This document shows positions 43,731-51,640 of a stretch of DNA of 64,000 nt, piece by piece; within the stretch, counting starts at the first letter, position 1, and every line of letters begins with the position of its first letter. Made by a program: the position numbers and the translations under genes. Under the pieces are notes generated by a model. It was not told where the DNA came from. It saw only the letters and a list, made by a program, of their open reading frames with translations, and made no database searches. The stretch is from Enterocloster bolteae (GTDB lineage: Bacteria > Bacillota > Clostridia > Lachnospirales > Lachnospiraceae): contig JAETNT010000007.1 of NCBI GenBank assembly GCA_021772025.1, positions 35,389 through 99,388 on the forward strand, given 5' to 3'.

Positions 43731-45315
43731 TGGTTTCTTTGAATCTTTCGTCGTGTTCTACTAAAATCATGGTTGGATGGGCGGTTTGAATTACTTGTTC
43801 AATCTGCATGCGGGAGTAGAGGTCAATGTAGTTCAGCGGTTCATCCCAAAGATACAAATCCGCCTGTTGACAAAGACTTTGGGCTAACAGCACCTTTTTT
43901 TTCTGCCCTTCGCTGAATTCTTCCATCCGTTTATCAAACTGCTGTCTTGGCATATCCAGCTTTCTGAGAAGAGTCATAAACAGGTTCATTTCTACCCCGT
44001 CTTCTTCCTGAAGATGTCTGGCATATTCTTTTAAGCTTCCGGAAAGGAATGATGTGTCCTGGGGCACATAAGAAATTTTTAAGTGGGGATCCAGCCACAG
44101 GATTCCGCTTGTTACGGCTTTTCCCACGGCTTCTTTGCGTATCTTTGAACTATCTGTCGTTTTGGGAGCCAGAACGGCTTTATGAAAGGCGTATTCTTCC
44201 ATCAGCATCTTTAAAATGCTGGATTTTCCGCAGCCGTTTCTTCCCGTCAGAAAAATTTGCTCTCCAGGCATTAATTCAAAACTGGTATTGGTAAAAACCG
44301 GTATCAGTCTGGAAGGATTCTGCCTGTCCGGATATGCAATGCCAAAATTCCGCAGCCGGACAAGGGGGCTGTCCTTTTTTACCTGGCAGAGACCGGGAAA
44401 CAGCTTTAAGTCTTCTGCAATTTCAATATCTTTTAGCAGTCCGGCCTTCTCGTCAATAGCCCTTTGCTGACGTTTTTCCAGATTTTTCCGGCGCTGCTGC
44501 ATACGGCGGGACTTCTCTCCTACATAGGCCCGGGTATCAATACATCCTGTAGTTTCAAATTTAAGTGCCGCCTTTTTCCCGATTTTGGTAGATTCCACCT
44601 CATCTGCCCAAGCTTTCGCCTGCTTAGCCGCTTTTTTCAGCCTGCGGATATCCCCTCTTAATCTTTGATTTTCATCTAGCTCAAATTGATCCTGGCGCTG
44701 CTTATTCTCATACCAGGTGGAAAAATCTCCCTTGGTTACGGTTATTTTCGTTTTGTTAATCGCCAAAATATGATCCACAGAACGATCCAGAAAAGCCCTG
44801 TCATGGGATACCAGGATAAATCCCTTTTTCTTTGCCAGATAATCGCCTACCAGTTGTCTGGTCTCTGTATCCAAATGGTTGGTGGGCTCATCAATCAGCA
44901 AAAAATTATGTTCCTTTAAAAACAACACTGCTAATAACGCCTTGGTCTTCTCTCCACCTGACAGAGTGGAAAAGGGCCTGGATAAAATCTCTTCCCCCAT
45001 TTCCAGACGGGACAATTCCCGTACTAGCTGCCAATATTCCAGCTCCGGATAAATTCCGTAGGCTACTGCGGCGGTATCTTCCTCTATATTGGGAACAGAA
45101 AACGGGAAATAATCAAACTCTACATCTGCACTTATTTTTCCCCGGTATTCCATCTGCCCCATCAGAAGCCTTAAAAAAGTTGTTTTTCCCCTGCCGTTCC
45201 TTCCCACAAATCCCAGTTTCCAATCTGTATCAATCTGGAAAGACACCTCATCAAAGATCAAATCATAGCTGCCGTCATAAGAAAAAGTTAAATCACTGAC
45301 CTGTATTAATGACAT
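43702..45315 (-). CDS. Lsa-type ABC-F ribosomal protection protein
   Basis: A 537-residue ABC-F protein with two ATPase domains and no membrane segments. Domain 1: GFVGRNGRGKTTFLRLL, FSTLSGGEKTKALLAVL, FLLIDEPTNHLD. Domain 2: FLTGRNGCGKSSILKML, FSEGQKKKVLLAQSL, DLYLWDEPLNYIDL. The basic interdomain linker (RRLKKAAKQAKAWADEVEST) and the start MSLIQVSDLTFSYDG are typical of the Lsa group, which displaces lincosamide, streptogramin A and pleuromutilin drugs from the ribosome. It is somewhat longer than Lsa(A)/Lsa(C). Start at 45313-45315 with GGAGG. Drug resistance is inferred from family and leader, not shown. Confidence 0.9.
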   Translation of the reverse strand: MSLIQVSDLTFSYDGSYDLIFDEVSFQIDTDWKLGFVGRNGRGKTTFLRLLMGQMEYRGKISADVEFDYFPFSVPNIEEDTAAVAYGIYPELEYWQLVRELSRLEMGEEILSRPFSTLSGGEKTKALLAVLFLKEHNFLLIDEPTNHLDTETRQLVGDYLAKKKGFILVSHDRAFLDRSVDHILAINKTKITVTKGDFSTWYENKQRQDQFELDENQRLRGDIRRLKKAAKQAKAWADEVESTKIGKKAALKFETTGCIDTRAYVGEKSRRMQQRRKNLEKRQQRAIDEKAGLLKDIEIAEDLKLFPGLCQVKKDSPLVRLRNFGIAYPDRQNPSRLIPVFTNTSFELMPGEQIFLTGRNGCGKSSILKMLMEEYAFHKAVLAPKTTDSSKIRKEAVGKAVTSGILWLDPHLKISYVPQDTSFLSGSLKEYARHLQEEDGVEMNLFMTLLRKLDMPRQQFDKRMEEFSEGQKKKVLLAQSLCQQADLYLWDEPLNYIDLYSRMQIEQVIQTAHPTMILVEHDERFKETIVGKETQVV

Positions 45316-45368
45316 ATAAGCACACCTCCGTTTACCTATAATGCCGCGGCACGTTTGCACCGGGACAT

Positions 45369-45400
45369 AAAAAGGCTGCGAGAAGATTCTTCTCACAGCC
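45369..45400 (-). terminator. Attenuator terminator in the ABC-F leader
   Basis: On the minus strand GGCTGTGAGAAGA pairs with TCTTCTCGCAGCC and is followed by TTTTT. It lies 54 bases upstream of the ABC-F ATG and about 255 bases after the predicted transcript start, the arrangement of drug-inducible ABC-F attenuators. The whole 45316-45660 stretch is non-coding leader. Confidence 0.88.
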
Positions 45401-45621
45401 GCAATCCGCACACGGAAAATGTACTCCCTCTAAAATTACGCTCAGCCTGCCAGAGAATTTCTTTGCAAAGGCAGTCTGAAGGAACACGCTGGTAAGAATA
45501 ATCGAATCTCCTGCACCAAAACCATGGACAGTATGCGGATATTTCCGGCTAATTAGATCATCATCCTAATAGCCGTTCCTCTGTCCAAGTTACATCCTGT
45601 TGGTTTTTTTCTGCAAGAGAA

Positions 45622-45630
45622 TCAAATCAT
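45622..45630 (-). other. Candidate two-codon upstream ORF (Met-Ile-stop)
   Basis: ATGATTTGA follows a GAGG site (45638-45641) at an ideal seven-base spacing, early in the ABC-F leader. Another tiny frame, ATGATGATCTAA (45553-45564), lies downstream with a poorer site. Such minimal frames can act as ribosome-stall sensors in drug-induced attenuators; function here is inferred. Confidence 0.4.
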
Positions 45631-45661
45631 CCTTTCACCTCGTTTCCTGTATTCTGCCGTC

Positions 45662-45690
45662 ATTATACACAGGGATCTTTTTGTTGTCAA
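45662..45690 (-). promoter_or_regulatory. Sigma-A promoter of the ABC-F gene
   Basis: TTGACA (45685-45690) and TATAAT (45662-45667) with a 17-base spacer on the minus strand, a perfect consensus. It starts a leader of about 340 bases. Confidence 0.92.
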
Positions 45691-45701
45691 GAGAGATTTT
45701 T

Positions 45702-46151
45702 CTATACTCTCCTTTTTAAAAAGGCATAAACTCCCCATATTCCCAGCAAATAGCAGCACAGCACTATTAAAAGAATCCGGGCGGCAAAAGGGTTAGTCAA
45801 ACCCAAAATCATCATACTTACATACAGGCCGATAATCAAAAGATACCCGGTAATAACCATGGTCTTATCTCTTAAATACAGGTTGCGCTCATCATATTCC
45901 ATAATTTCTGACTGCTTTCGCTTTTCCTCATCCTTCAGAAGGAGCCTGTTTTTGATAAAAAGGGCCACGCCTGCCCCAAGAAGCCCGACTCCGCTTCCTC
46001 CATACCAGCCGCCAAGACCTGCCGCCTGCTCTGAAAAGCCTAAAAGCTTAAGCCCTCCCAAAGACACTGTCAAAGTGATTGCTCCCAGCAGAATAAACAG
46101 CATGCTGATTGAAACCCTAAATTTTACCAACTTTCTGTATTTAGTTTTCAT
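45702..46151 (-). CDS. Small membrane protein partner of XRE regulator
   Basis: A 149-residue protein with four hydrophobic segments in two pairs, separated by a cytosolic stretch (KDEEKRKQSEIMEYDERNLY) carrying the DER motif seen in DUF2178-like proteins. The second pair (MVITGYLLIIGLYVSMMILG and ARILLIVLCCYLLGIWGV) ends in KRRV. Its ATG overlaps the XRE gene stop (ATGA). XRE plus DUF2178-type pairs are common in Firmicutes, function unknown; the membrane protein may modulate or be regulated by its partner. Confidence 0.72.
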   Translation of the reverse strand: MKTKYRKLVKFRVSISMLFILLGAITLTVSLGGLKLLGFSEQAAGLGGWYGGSGVGLLGAGVALFIKNRLLLKDEEKRKQSEIMEYDERNLYLRDKTMVITGYLLIIGLYVSMMILGLTNPFAARILLIVLCCYLLGIWGVYAFLKRRV

Positions 46152-46351
46152 GCCTCTTCCTCCTCAAAAATAAAGATTTCCTCAATGGTAGTTTGAAAAT
46201 ACTTGGCTATTTTCCAGGCCAGGGGCAGAGATGCCATATATTTTCCGTTTTCCAGAGAAGTAATGGTCTGTCTGGTGACCCCGACGCAGGCCGCCAGTTC
46301 TTCCTGGGACAGGCGCGCGGCTTTTCTTAATTCCTGTATCCGGTTTTTCAA
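46148..46351 (-). CDS. XRE family transcriptional regulator, small
   Basis: A 67-residue helix-turn-helix protein, almost only the DNA-binding domain: IQELRKAARLSQEELAACVG and VTRQTITSLENGKYMASLPL, with a short acidic tail (IFEEEEA). It resembles YozG/Cro-type regulators. Its promoter is surrounded by three operator-like repeats, suggesting autorepression. An AAGGAAG site precedes the ATG. Coupled to the membrane protein gene downstream. Confidence 0.9.
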   Translation of the reverse strand: MKNRIQELRKAARLSQEELAACVGVTRQTITSLENGKYMASLPLAWKIAKYFQTTIEEIFIFEEEEA

Positions 46352-46384
46352 CGATAAACCTTCCTTTCTATATCATTTTGTATA

Positions 46385-46441
46385 GTATACTTTACAACTT
46401 TAGTATAGTATGCTTTGCAGTTCTTGTCAAGTATACTTTAC
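46385..46441 (-). promoter_or_regulatory. XRE promoter with three 23-bp-spaced operator repeats
   Basis: On the minus strand TTGACA (46425-46430) and TATACT (46402-46407) are 17 bases apart. Three copies of an 11-mer, GTATACTTTAC (46385), GTATGCTTTGC (46408) and GTATACTTTAC (46431), occur on the plus strand at exact 23-bp intervals: one at the start site, one in the spacer, one just upstream of -35. The spacing places them on nearly the same DNA face (about two turns). Confidence 0.82.
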
Positions 46442-46451
46442 AAAATTTATA

Positions 46452-46481
46452 ATTGACCATTTGGTCAATTTATGCTATACT
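46452..46481 (+). promoter_or_regulatory. tetR-MATE promoter with TetR operator O1
   Basis: TTGACC (46453-46458) and TATACT (46476-46481), 17 bases apart on the plus strand. The perfect palindrome ATTGACCATTTGGTCAAT (46452-46469) covers the -35, and a related 18-mer, ATAGACTATATGGTCAAT (46489-46506, 15 of 18 identical), covers the start site. Both are typical TetR-family operators. Confidence 0.88.
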
Positions 46482-46488
46482 GCATATT

Positions 46489-46506
46489 ATAGACTATATG
46501 GTCAAT
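46489..46506 (+). promoter_or_regulatory. Second TetR operator O2
   Basis: ATAGACTATATGGTCAAT matches the upstream perfect operator at 15 of 18 positions, with a fully conserved right half (TGGTCAAT). It overlaps the expected transcription start of tetR. Confidence 0.72.
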
Positions 46507-46522
46507 ATTTTAAGGAGGCAGT

Positions 46523-47134
46523 ATGAAACGAGAAGAAAAAAATCAACTGACCAAACGCCGAATCATGGACAGTGCTCTGGCAGAGTTTTCACAGCAGGGA
46601 TATGGCGCCAGTTCTGTTAATACCATCTGTGCCGCACAGGGTATCTCAAAAGGGATCATTTACCACTATTTCAATACCAAAGACGAATTGTATATTGCCT
46701 GTGTGGAGGAATGCTTCCAGCTGCTCACCGCATTTCTCCAAGCCAATGTTCCGGAAACAGGGGAGGCAAAAACGCAGTTGGAAGGATACTTTTCTGCCCG
46801 TATGGATTTCTTCCAGAGCCATCCGGTTTATCAGCCCATTTTTTATGAAGCCGTTATCTCTCCCCCTTCCCATCTGGCCGCTGAAATCCAGGACAGGAAA
46901 CAGGCATTTGACACTTTGAATATCTGTATTCTGGAACGATTGCTCCAATCCCTTTCCCTGCGCCCCGGCATCACCATGACAGAAGTGGTGGATATGTTCC
47001 GGCAGTTTCAGGATTTTATTAACGCAAACAACCAGCCGCAGGATTTCAGCCTGCGGGATCAGCGATGTAAAAAGGCGCTGGATATCTTACTGTACGGAGT
47101 TGTCGCTCAGGAGGAAAACCACTATGTTCAATAA
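46523..47134 (+). CDS. TetR family transcriptional regulator
   Basis: A 203-residue repressor. The N-terminal DNA-binding domain is clear (RRIMDSALAEFSQQGYGASS, then ISKGIIYHYFNTKDELYIAC); the C-terminal ligand domain is divergent as usual. AAGGAGG precedes the ATG. Two operators lie in its own promoter and it overlaps the downstream MATE gene, so it most likely represses itself and the pump, with release by a pump substrate. Confidence 0.93.
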   Translation: MKREEKNQLTKRRIMDSALAEFSQQGYGASSVNTICAAQGISKGIIYHYFNTKDELYIACVEECFQLLTAFLQANVPETGEAKTQLEGYFSARMDFFQSHPVYQPIFYEAVISPPSHLAAEIQDRKQAFDTLNICILERLLQSLSLRPGITMTEVVDMFRQFQDFINANNQPQDFSLRDQRCKKALDILLYGVVAQEENHYVQ

Positions 47135-48494
47135 AAAAAACCAATCCCAGTCTGTTTTAGGAGAGATGCAGCCCTCTAAGGCCATTATTAAGCTGGCGGT
47201 TCCGGCCACGCTGGCCCTACTGGCAAAAGCCGTTTACAATATTGTAGATACTGCGTATATCGGGATGTTGGATTCCGATATTGCCTTGACTGCTGTGGGA
47301 GTCACCGTCCCTCTTCTGCTAATCATGGTTTCTATCGAAAATATCTTCGCAGCCGGAGCCGCCGTCCTGGCCGGCCGTCAGCTGGGACAGCAGGATCATG
47401 AAGCTGCCAGCCGTACCGTTACCACCATAATCGGCCTTTCCGTAATATTGGGGATCCTGCTGTGTGCAGGCGGTATTATTTTTATAGACCCTCTGATGCA
47501 GGCCTTCGGCGCTTCAGAAGCATCTCTGCCTCTGGCCAGGGATTACGCTTTTTGGATGTTTGTGGCAGCCCTGGCTAATCTGCCGGCTCAAAGTATGAAT
47601 TGTGCAGCCAGAGCAGAATCTTCTGTAAGAATATCTTCTATTGCCGTTATTACCGGCGCTGTCCTGAATATCATTCTGGATCCCGTATTTATGTTTGACT
47701 GGGGACTGAATATGGGAGTAGAGGGTGCCTCCCTAGCTACTACTGTATCCCAGTTTGTCACTTTTTTTATCTTAATCTGGTTCTATGCCAGCGGGCGTTC
47801 CATCATCAAGCTTCGTATGAAAGCATTCCAACCCAGCTGGGCAATTGTTAAGACCGTTACGGCAATTGGCATACCCACAGCAGTTATTCAGATCTGCCTG
47901 TCAGTGGCATCATCACTTACCAACATTGCTGCCGCCTCTCTTCCTCAGTCGGACGAAATCATTGCCGCTTATGGCATCGTTCAACGGCTGATCTTGATTG
48001 GCTGCTATGTTGTTATGGGCTTTATGCAGGGTTATCAGCCTGTGGCATCCTATGCCTTTGGCGCCAAAAATGAAGATCGTTTCCACCGGTCTGTCCGGTT
48101 TGCGCTAAAGGGTTCCCTGCTGCTGACTGTCCTGGTAGCGGTAACCTATATTGTGCTGTCCAAACCTTTGATTATGCTTTTTAACCGAAATCCGGTCATC
48201 ATCAGCTACGGCTCCCGACTGCTGATCTCTCAGGTGGCGCTTTACCCTGCCTTTGGCTTGTGCTATATGATGACCATCACTTTTCAAACCATCGGCGCAT
48301 CCCGGTATGGGCTATTTTTGTCCGCAATCCGGCAAGGGCTATTTTACATCCCCTTCATTTTGGCTCTGCCCAGGCGGTTCGGCATAACCGGAATCTATTT
48401 TTCACAGCCTGCAGCAGATATTCTGACCATTTTGGTTTGTATCTGTTCTATCGGCTCCATGAAGCGGATCGCGTCCGCCCATATGGGATTATAA
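47124..48494 (+). CDS. MATE family efflux transporter, TetR-controlled
   Basis: A 456-residue transporter with 12 predicted helices: PSKAIIKLAVPATLALLAKA, VDTAYIGMLDSDIALTAVG, AGAAVLAGRQLGQQDHEAA, and in the second half GYQPVASYAFGAKNEDRFHR. I use the ATG at 47124 with GGAGG nine bases upstream, overlapping the tetR end by 11 bases. Context suggests an inducible drug or metabolite exporter. It is convergent with sbcC, 26 bases away. Confidence 0.92.
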   Translation: MFNKKNQSQSVLGEMQPSKAIIKLAVPATLALLAKAVYNIVDTAYIGMLDSDIALTAVGVTVPLLLIMVSIENIFAAGAAVLAGRQLGQQDHEAASRTVTTIIGLSVILGILLCAGGIIFIDPLMQAFGASEASLPLARDYAFWMFVAALANLPAQSMNCAARAESSVRISSIAVITGAVLNIILDPVFMFDWGLNMGVEGASLATTVSQFVTFFILIWFYASGRSIIKLRMKAFQPSWAIVKTVTAIGIPTAVIQICLSVASSLTNIAAASLPQSDEIIAAYGIVQRLILIGCYVVMGFMQGYQPVASYAFGAKNEDRFHRSVRFALKGSLLLTVLVAVTYIVLSKPLIMLFNRNPVIISYGSRLLISQVALYPAFGLCYMMTITFQTIGASRYGLFLSAIRQGLFYIPFILALPRRFGITGIYFSQPAADILTILVCICSIGSMKRIASAHMGL

Positions 48495-48520
48495 GATTAT
48501 AAAAGGAAGGGGAGGCTCTT

Positions 48521-51500
48521 TTATGAATACACAATCTCCACCCTGCTTCCCTTTCCTCCGCTTTCTGCAGGAGTTACCATAAGCTTTACCGGGATCTGGC
48601 TGCGGATCTTTTCCACATGGGTGATCAGGCCGATGGCGCGGCTGCTAAAGCCGTGAAGGTTTTCCAATGCCTCCATTACCACATCCAAAAGGCTGTCATC
48701 CAGGGTTCCGAATCCCTCGTCCAGGAAAAACAGTTCTAACGGCGCATGGTTGGTAAGCTGAATTTGGGAAGATAAAGCCAGGGCAAGTGCCAAGGAAGCC
48801 AAAAAAATTTCTCCTCCGGACAAAGTTCCCACCTCCCGGCGGATTCCTCCGTTTTTGTAATCAATAATCCGGAAATATCCTTGGGCGCTGCATTCCAGTT
48901 CATAATTTCCCATAGAAAGCTTTCTAAGCAGCGCCGATGCTTCCCTGGAAACATAGGAAAGCTTTTCCCGGGCCACATATTCTACAAAACGCTTTCCCTT
49001 TATCAGCTTTTCAATTTGAAGAATCAGTCCCCACCGATGCTCTTTTTTCTCATAATCTGCCAGCAGGGCTTCCTTTTCCTGAAGCCGGCGGGTTCCCCGC
49101 AAAATCTCATCCCCCAACCGGGTTCCGTCTGTCCGTCTGTTCTCCAGACAGGCTTCCATCTCTTCTTTTTTTAAAAGAGCCTGGCTCCATTCTTCTTCTG
49201 TCAGGGACCGCCCGGAAAGCTGAAGTTCTTTCTCTCTCATCAAATTTTTCAGGCGTACCGTTTCCTCCTGCCGGTGCTGAATTTCCGCTTTTAGCAAAAT
49301 CAGTTCTTCATCGGTTTCCTTCCATGCGGCAGCTGCCTCCTTCAGAGAAATCGCCCGTTCTTCCATTTCTTTTTTCAATCCCGGGCATTGAAGCAGGGCT
49401 TTCGAGAGCTGTTGCTTTCTTTCCTCCAATATGGCTTTTGCATGGCCAAGGCTGGTCTCTTCCACCTCCATCCGGCGTTCTTCCTCCTGGAAATTCCGGT
49501 TTTTCTCCTCTACGGCCTGTTTCGCCCTTTGGGCGGCATCCTTAATGGATTTAATTCGGTTTCGTACCTTCTCCAGCTCTTCTTTTATGCCTGTACACGC
49601 TCCTGTCAAAGAAATAATTTCTTTTTTCAGGCTTTTAATTGCCTCTTTGACTTCTTCTTTCTGGGCTTCCAGATGGGCTTTGGCAATCCGGGTTCGAGTT
49701 TCCTCTTTGCGGGTTTCATCTTGATCCTCTTCCAATCCCTTTATTTTCTCTGACAATTCCCGTTCTAACAGCCGCAGTTTTTGGGTCTTTCCATCCATTT
49801 CATTAATTTTTTCCTGTTGCCTTTGAAAAAAATTCAAACAAAGGCTTGGCGCCGGCTCCCCTTTGTTTCCTCTTTCTAACCTCAGACAGGCATTCTTCTT
49901 TTGTTCCCATTCCTTTTTCATGCTTTCCATTTGCCGTTTCTGTTCCTTAACGTTTTCCTCCGCCTCTTCCTTTTTGGCAGCAAGGGCAGATAATCCGGCC
50001 TTGGCATCCCCGTGTTTTTGCTGAATTTCCCGGTTTTCTTTCTCTAAATCCTCTATCTGCCGGCCTTGTTCCTTTTCCTCCTTTGACAGCTCCTCTGCTG
50101 CTAATGCGAAATCATGGTGAATCGAACCGCAGACCGGACAAGGCTTCCCTTCCTCCAGAGCTTTTCGTAATGTCTGGGCCATCTGTTCCCTCTCCTGTGT
50201 CCGGCATTTTGATAGTTCTTCGAAAATCCTGCTTTCTTCTTCCTTTAGCTTCTTCTCCGTTTCAGTTTGAGAAAAGATCTGTTCCTCCAGACTTTTTCTC
50301 CGATTTTCGCCTTTCTCCAGTTCCTTGCCTGCCGCTTCATAATCTCTCTCTAACAGTACCCCATCCTGTACCAGTTTTCGGATCTCCACAGAGACCTGGC
50401 AATCCTCCAATTGCTCCAAGACCGTCTCTTTTTCCTTCTTTTCTGCTTCCAAAGCTTCTTTTATTTGTCTTCCGTCTTCAGACAGCTTTAAAAGAAGTGT
50501 TTCCAGACAAGAAAGCCGTTCCTCCCGATCCCGGTTTTCTTTCTCCTGAGCCGTCAACGCTTCATTTTTAGGGATCGCCTGCTCCAGTCCTCTTTGCTTT
50601 GCCTCCAGAGCCGGAATTTGTTCTTCCTCTCCTAAGGCTTTCTCTAATGCGGCCCGGGCAATTTCCTTTTCTTCCCGTGCCTGATTCAAAGCGCGTTTTA
50701 GCGCCAGGCAGTTTGTTTCCTTCTCTTCTTTTTGCTGCTCTTTGCAAAAACAGTCCTCTAAAAGCGGCGCTATCACCTTCACTTCCTCTGCCATTTTAAT
50801 TTTCTGCTCCTGAAAGGCAGCTTTCCCTTCTTCCTTCTGTAAAAGAGCCATTTGAGCCTTGTACCCCTCGTGTTCCTGAGTCAAAAAGCGTATCTGCCTC
50901 TTTTCTTCAAACCTCTCCAGTATGCTTTGAGCCTGTATTTTTAACTCTTCATATTCCTTTTCCCAGATTTTTTGCTTTTGCCTCATTTCTTTAAGGATTT
51001 CTCCGGAAATATCCTCGTACCCTGACAAACGGCCGGCCAGGTTTTCCATATCCCGGCTTACTTTCCGCTTTTCCTCCCCGATGCGGCCGGCCAGCGCTTC
51101 CCCGTATTTTTCCAAATTAAACAGGCGCTCCAGCATCTCGTTGCGCTCTTTCCCCGCCAGCATAAGAAACTCGGAAAATTTCCCCTGAGGCAGAACCACG
51201 GTTCTCAAAAAATCCTCCTTGGTAAGGCCTATCAGCTTTTCACATGCCTGGTTTACCGCTCCGGTGCCCTCCTCCAGGATAAGAGGCTCCCCATGGGTAA
51301 TCTCTTTTAGTACGCTTTTGGAAACCGGCTTTTTGGAAAGATCTTTGTTTTTGGTATAGCTGCGATCCACCTGGTAGATCCGCAGAACTTTTCCGGAAAT
51401 CCGGAATACAAAGGAAATGTTCGCCTGACGTACTCCTTCTCCTGAGTTGACAAATCCATTGCTGCGGCGGGCCAGCTCTCCGTAAAGTGCCAGGGTAATC

Positions 51501-51640
51501 CCGTCTAATACAGTGGTTTTCCCGCTTCCCGTAGGCCCGAAAATGCCGAAAATCCCTCTGGAAGACAGTTCTTCAAAATCAATGGTCTGGGCCTCTACAA
51601 AACTGTTCAAACCTTTAATTGTCAATTTTAAGGGTTTCAT
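48521..51640 (-). CDS. sbcC: Exonuclease subunit SbcC
   Basis: A 1039-residue SMC-like ATPase that with SbcD processes DNA ends and hairpins. Walker A: FGIFGPTGSGKTTVLDGITL. Two long coiled coils flank a zinc hook with CPVCGS (near residue 505). The C-terminal half has VGTLSGGEIFLASLALALAL (signature) and LELFFLDEGFGTLDDSLLDV (Walker B). Its ATG overlaps the sbcD stop (ATGA). It is the last gene of an eight-gene directon. Confidence 0.97.
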   Translation of the reverse strand: MKPLKLTIKGLNSFVEAQTIDFEELSSRGIFGIFGPTGSGKTTVLDGITLALYGELARRSNGFVNSGEGVRQANISFVFRISGKVLRIYQVDRSYTKNKDLSKKPVSKSVLKEITHGEPLILEEGTGAVNQACEKLIGLTKEDFLRTVVLPQGKFSEFLMLAGKERNEMLERLFNLEKYGEALAGRIGEEKRKVSRDMENLAGRLSGYEDISGEILKEMRQKQKIWEKEYEELKIQAQSILERFEEKRQIRFLTQEHEGYKAQMALLQKEEGKAAFQEQKIKMAEEVKVIAPLLEDCFCKEQQKEEKETNCLALKRALNQAREEKEIARAALEKALGEEEQIPALEAKQRGLEQAIPKNEALTAQEKENRDREERLSCLETLLLKLSEDGRQIKEALEAEKKEKETVLEQLEDCQVSVEIRKLVQDGVLLERDYEAAGKELEKGENRRKSLEEQIFSQTETEKKLKEEESRIFEELSKCRTQEREQMAQTLRKALEEGKPCPVCGSIHHDFALAAEELSKEEKEQGRQIEDLEKENREIQQKHGDAKAGLSALAAKKEEAEENVKEQKRQMESMKKEWEQKKNACLRLERGNKGEPAPSLCLNFFQRQQEKINEMDGKTQKLRLLERELSEKIKGLEEDQDETRKEETRTRIAKAHLEAQKEEVKEAIKSLKKEIISLTGACTGIKEELEKVRNRIKSIKDAAQRAKQAVEEKNRNFQEEERRMEVEETSLGHAKAILEERKQQLSKALLQCPGLKKEMEERAISLKEAAAAWKETDEELILLKAEIQHRQEETVRLKNLMREKELQLSGRSLTEEEWSQALLKKEEMEACLENRRTDGTRLGDEILRGTRRLQEKEALLADYEKKEHRWGLILQIEKLIKGKRFVEYVAREKLSYVSREASALLRKLSMGNYELECSAQGYFRIIDYKNGGIRREVGTLSGGEIFLASLALALALSSQIQLTNHAPLELFFLDEGFGTLDDSLLDVVMEALENLHGFSSRAIGLITHVEKIRSQIPVKLMVTPAESGGKGSRVEIVYS

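Noticed and set aside
48881..50799. Several plus-strand open frames within sbcC
   Set aside because: Low-complexity Phe/Pro/Leu-rich shadows of the coiled-coil coding strand.
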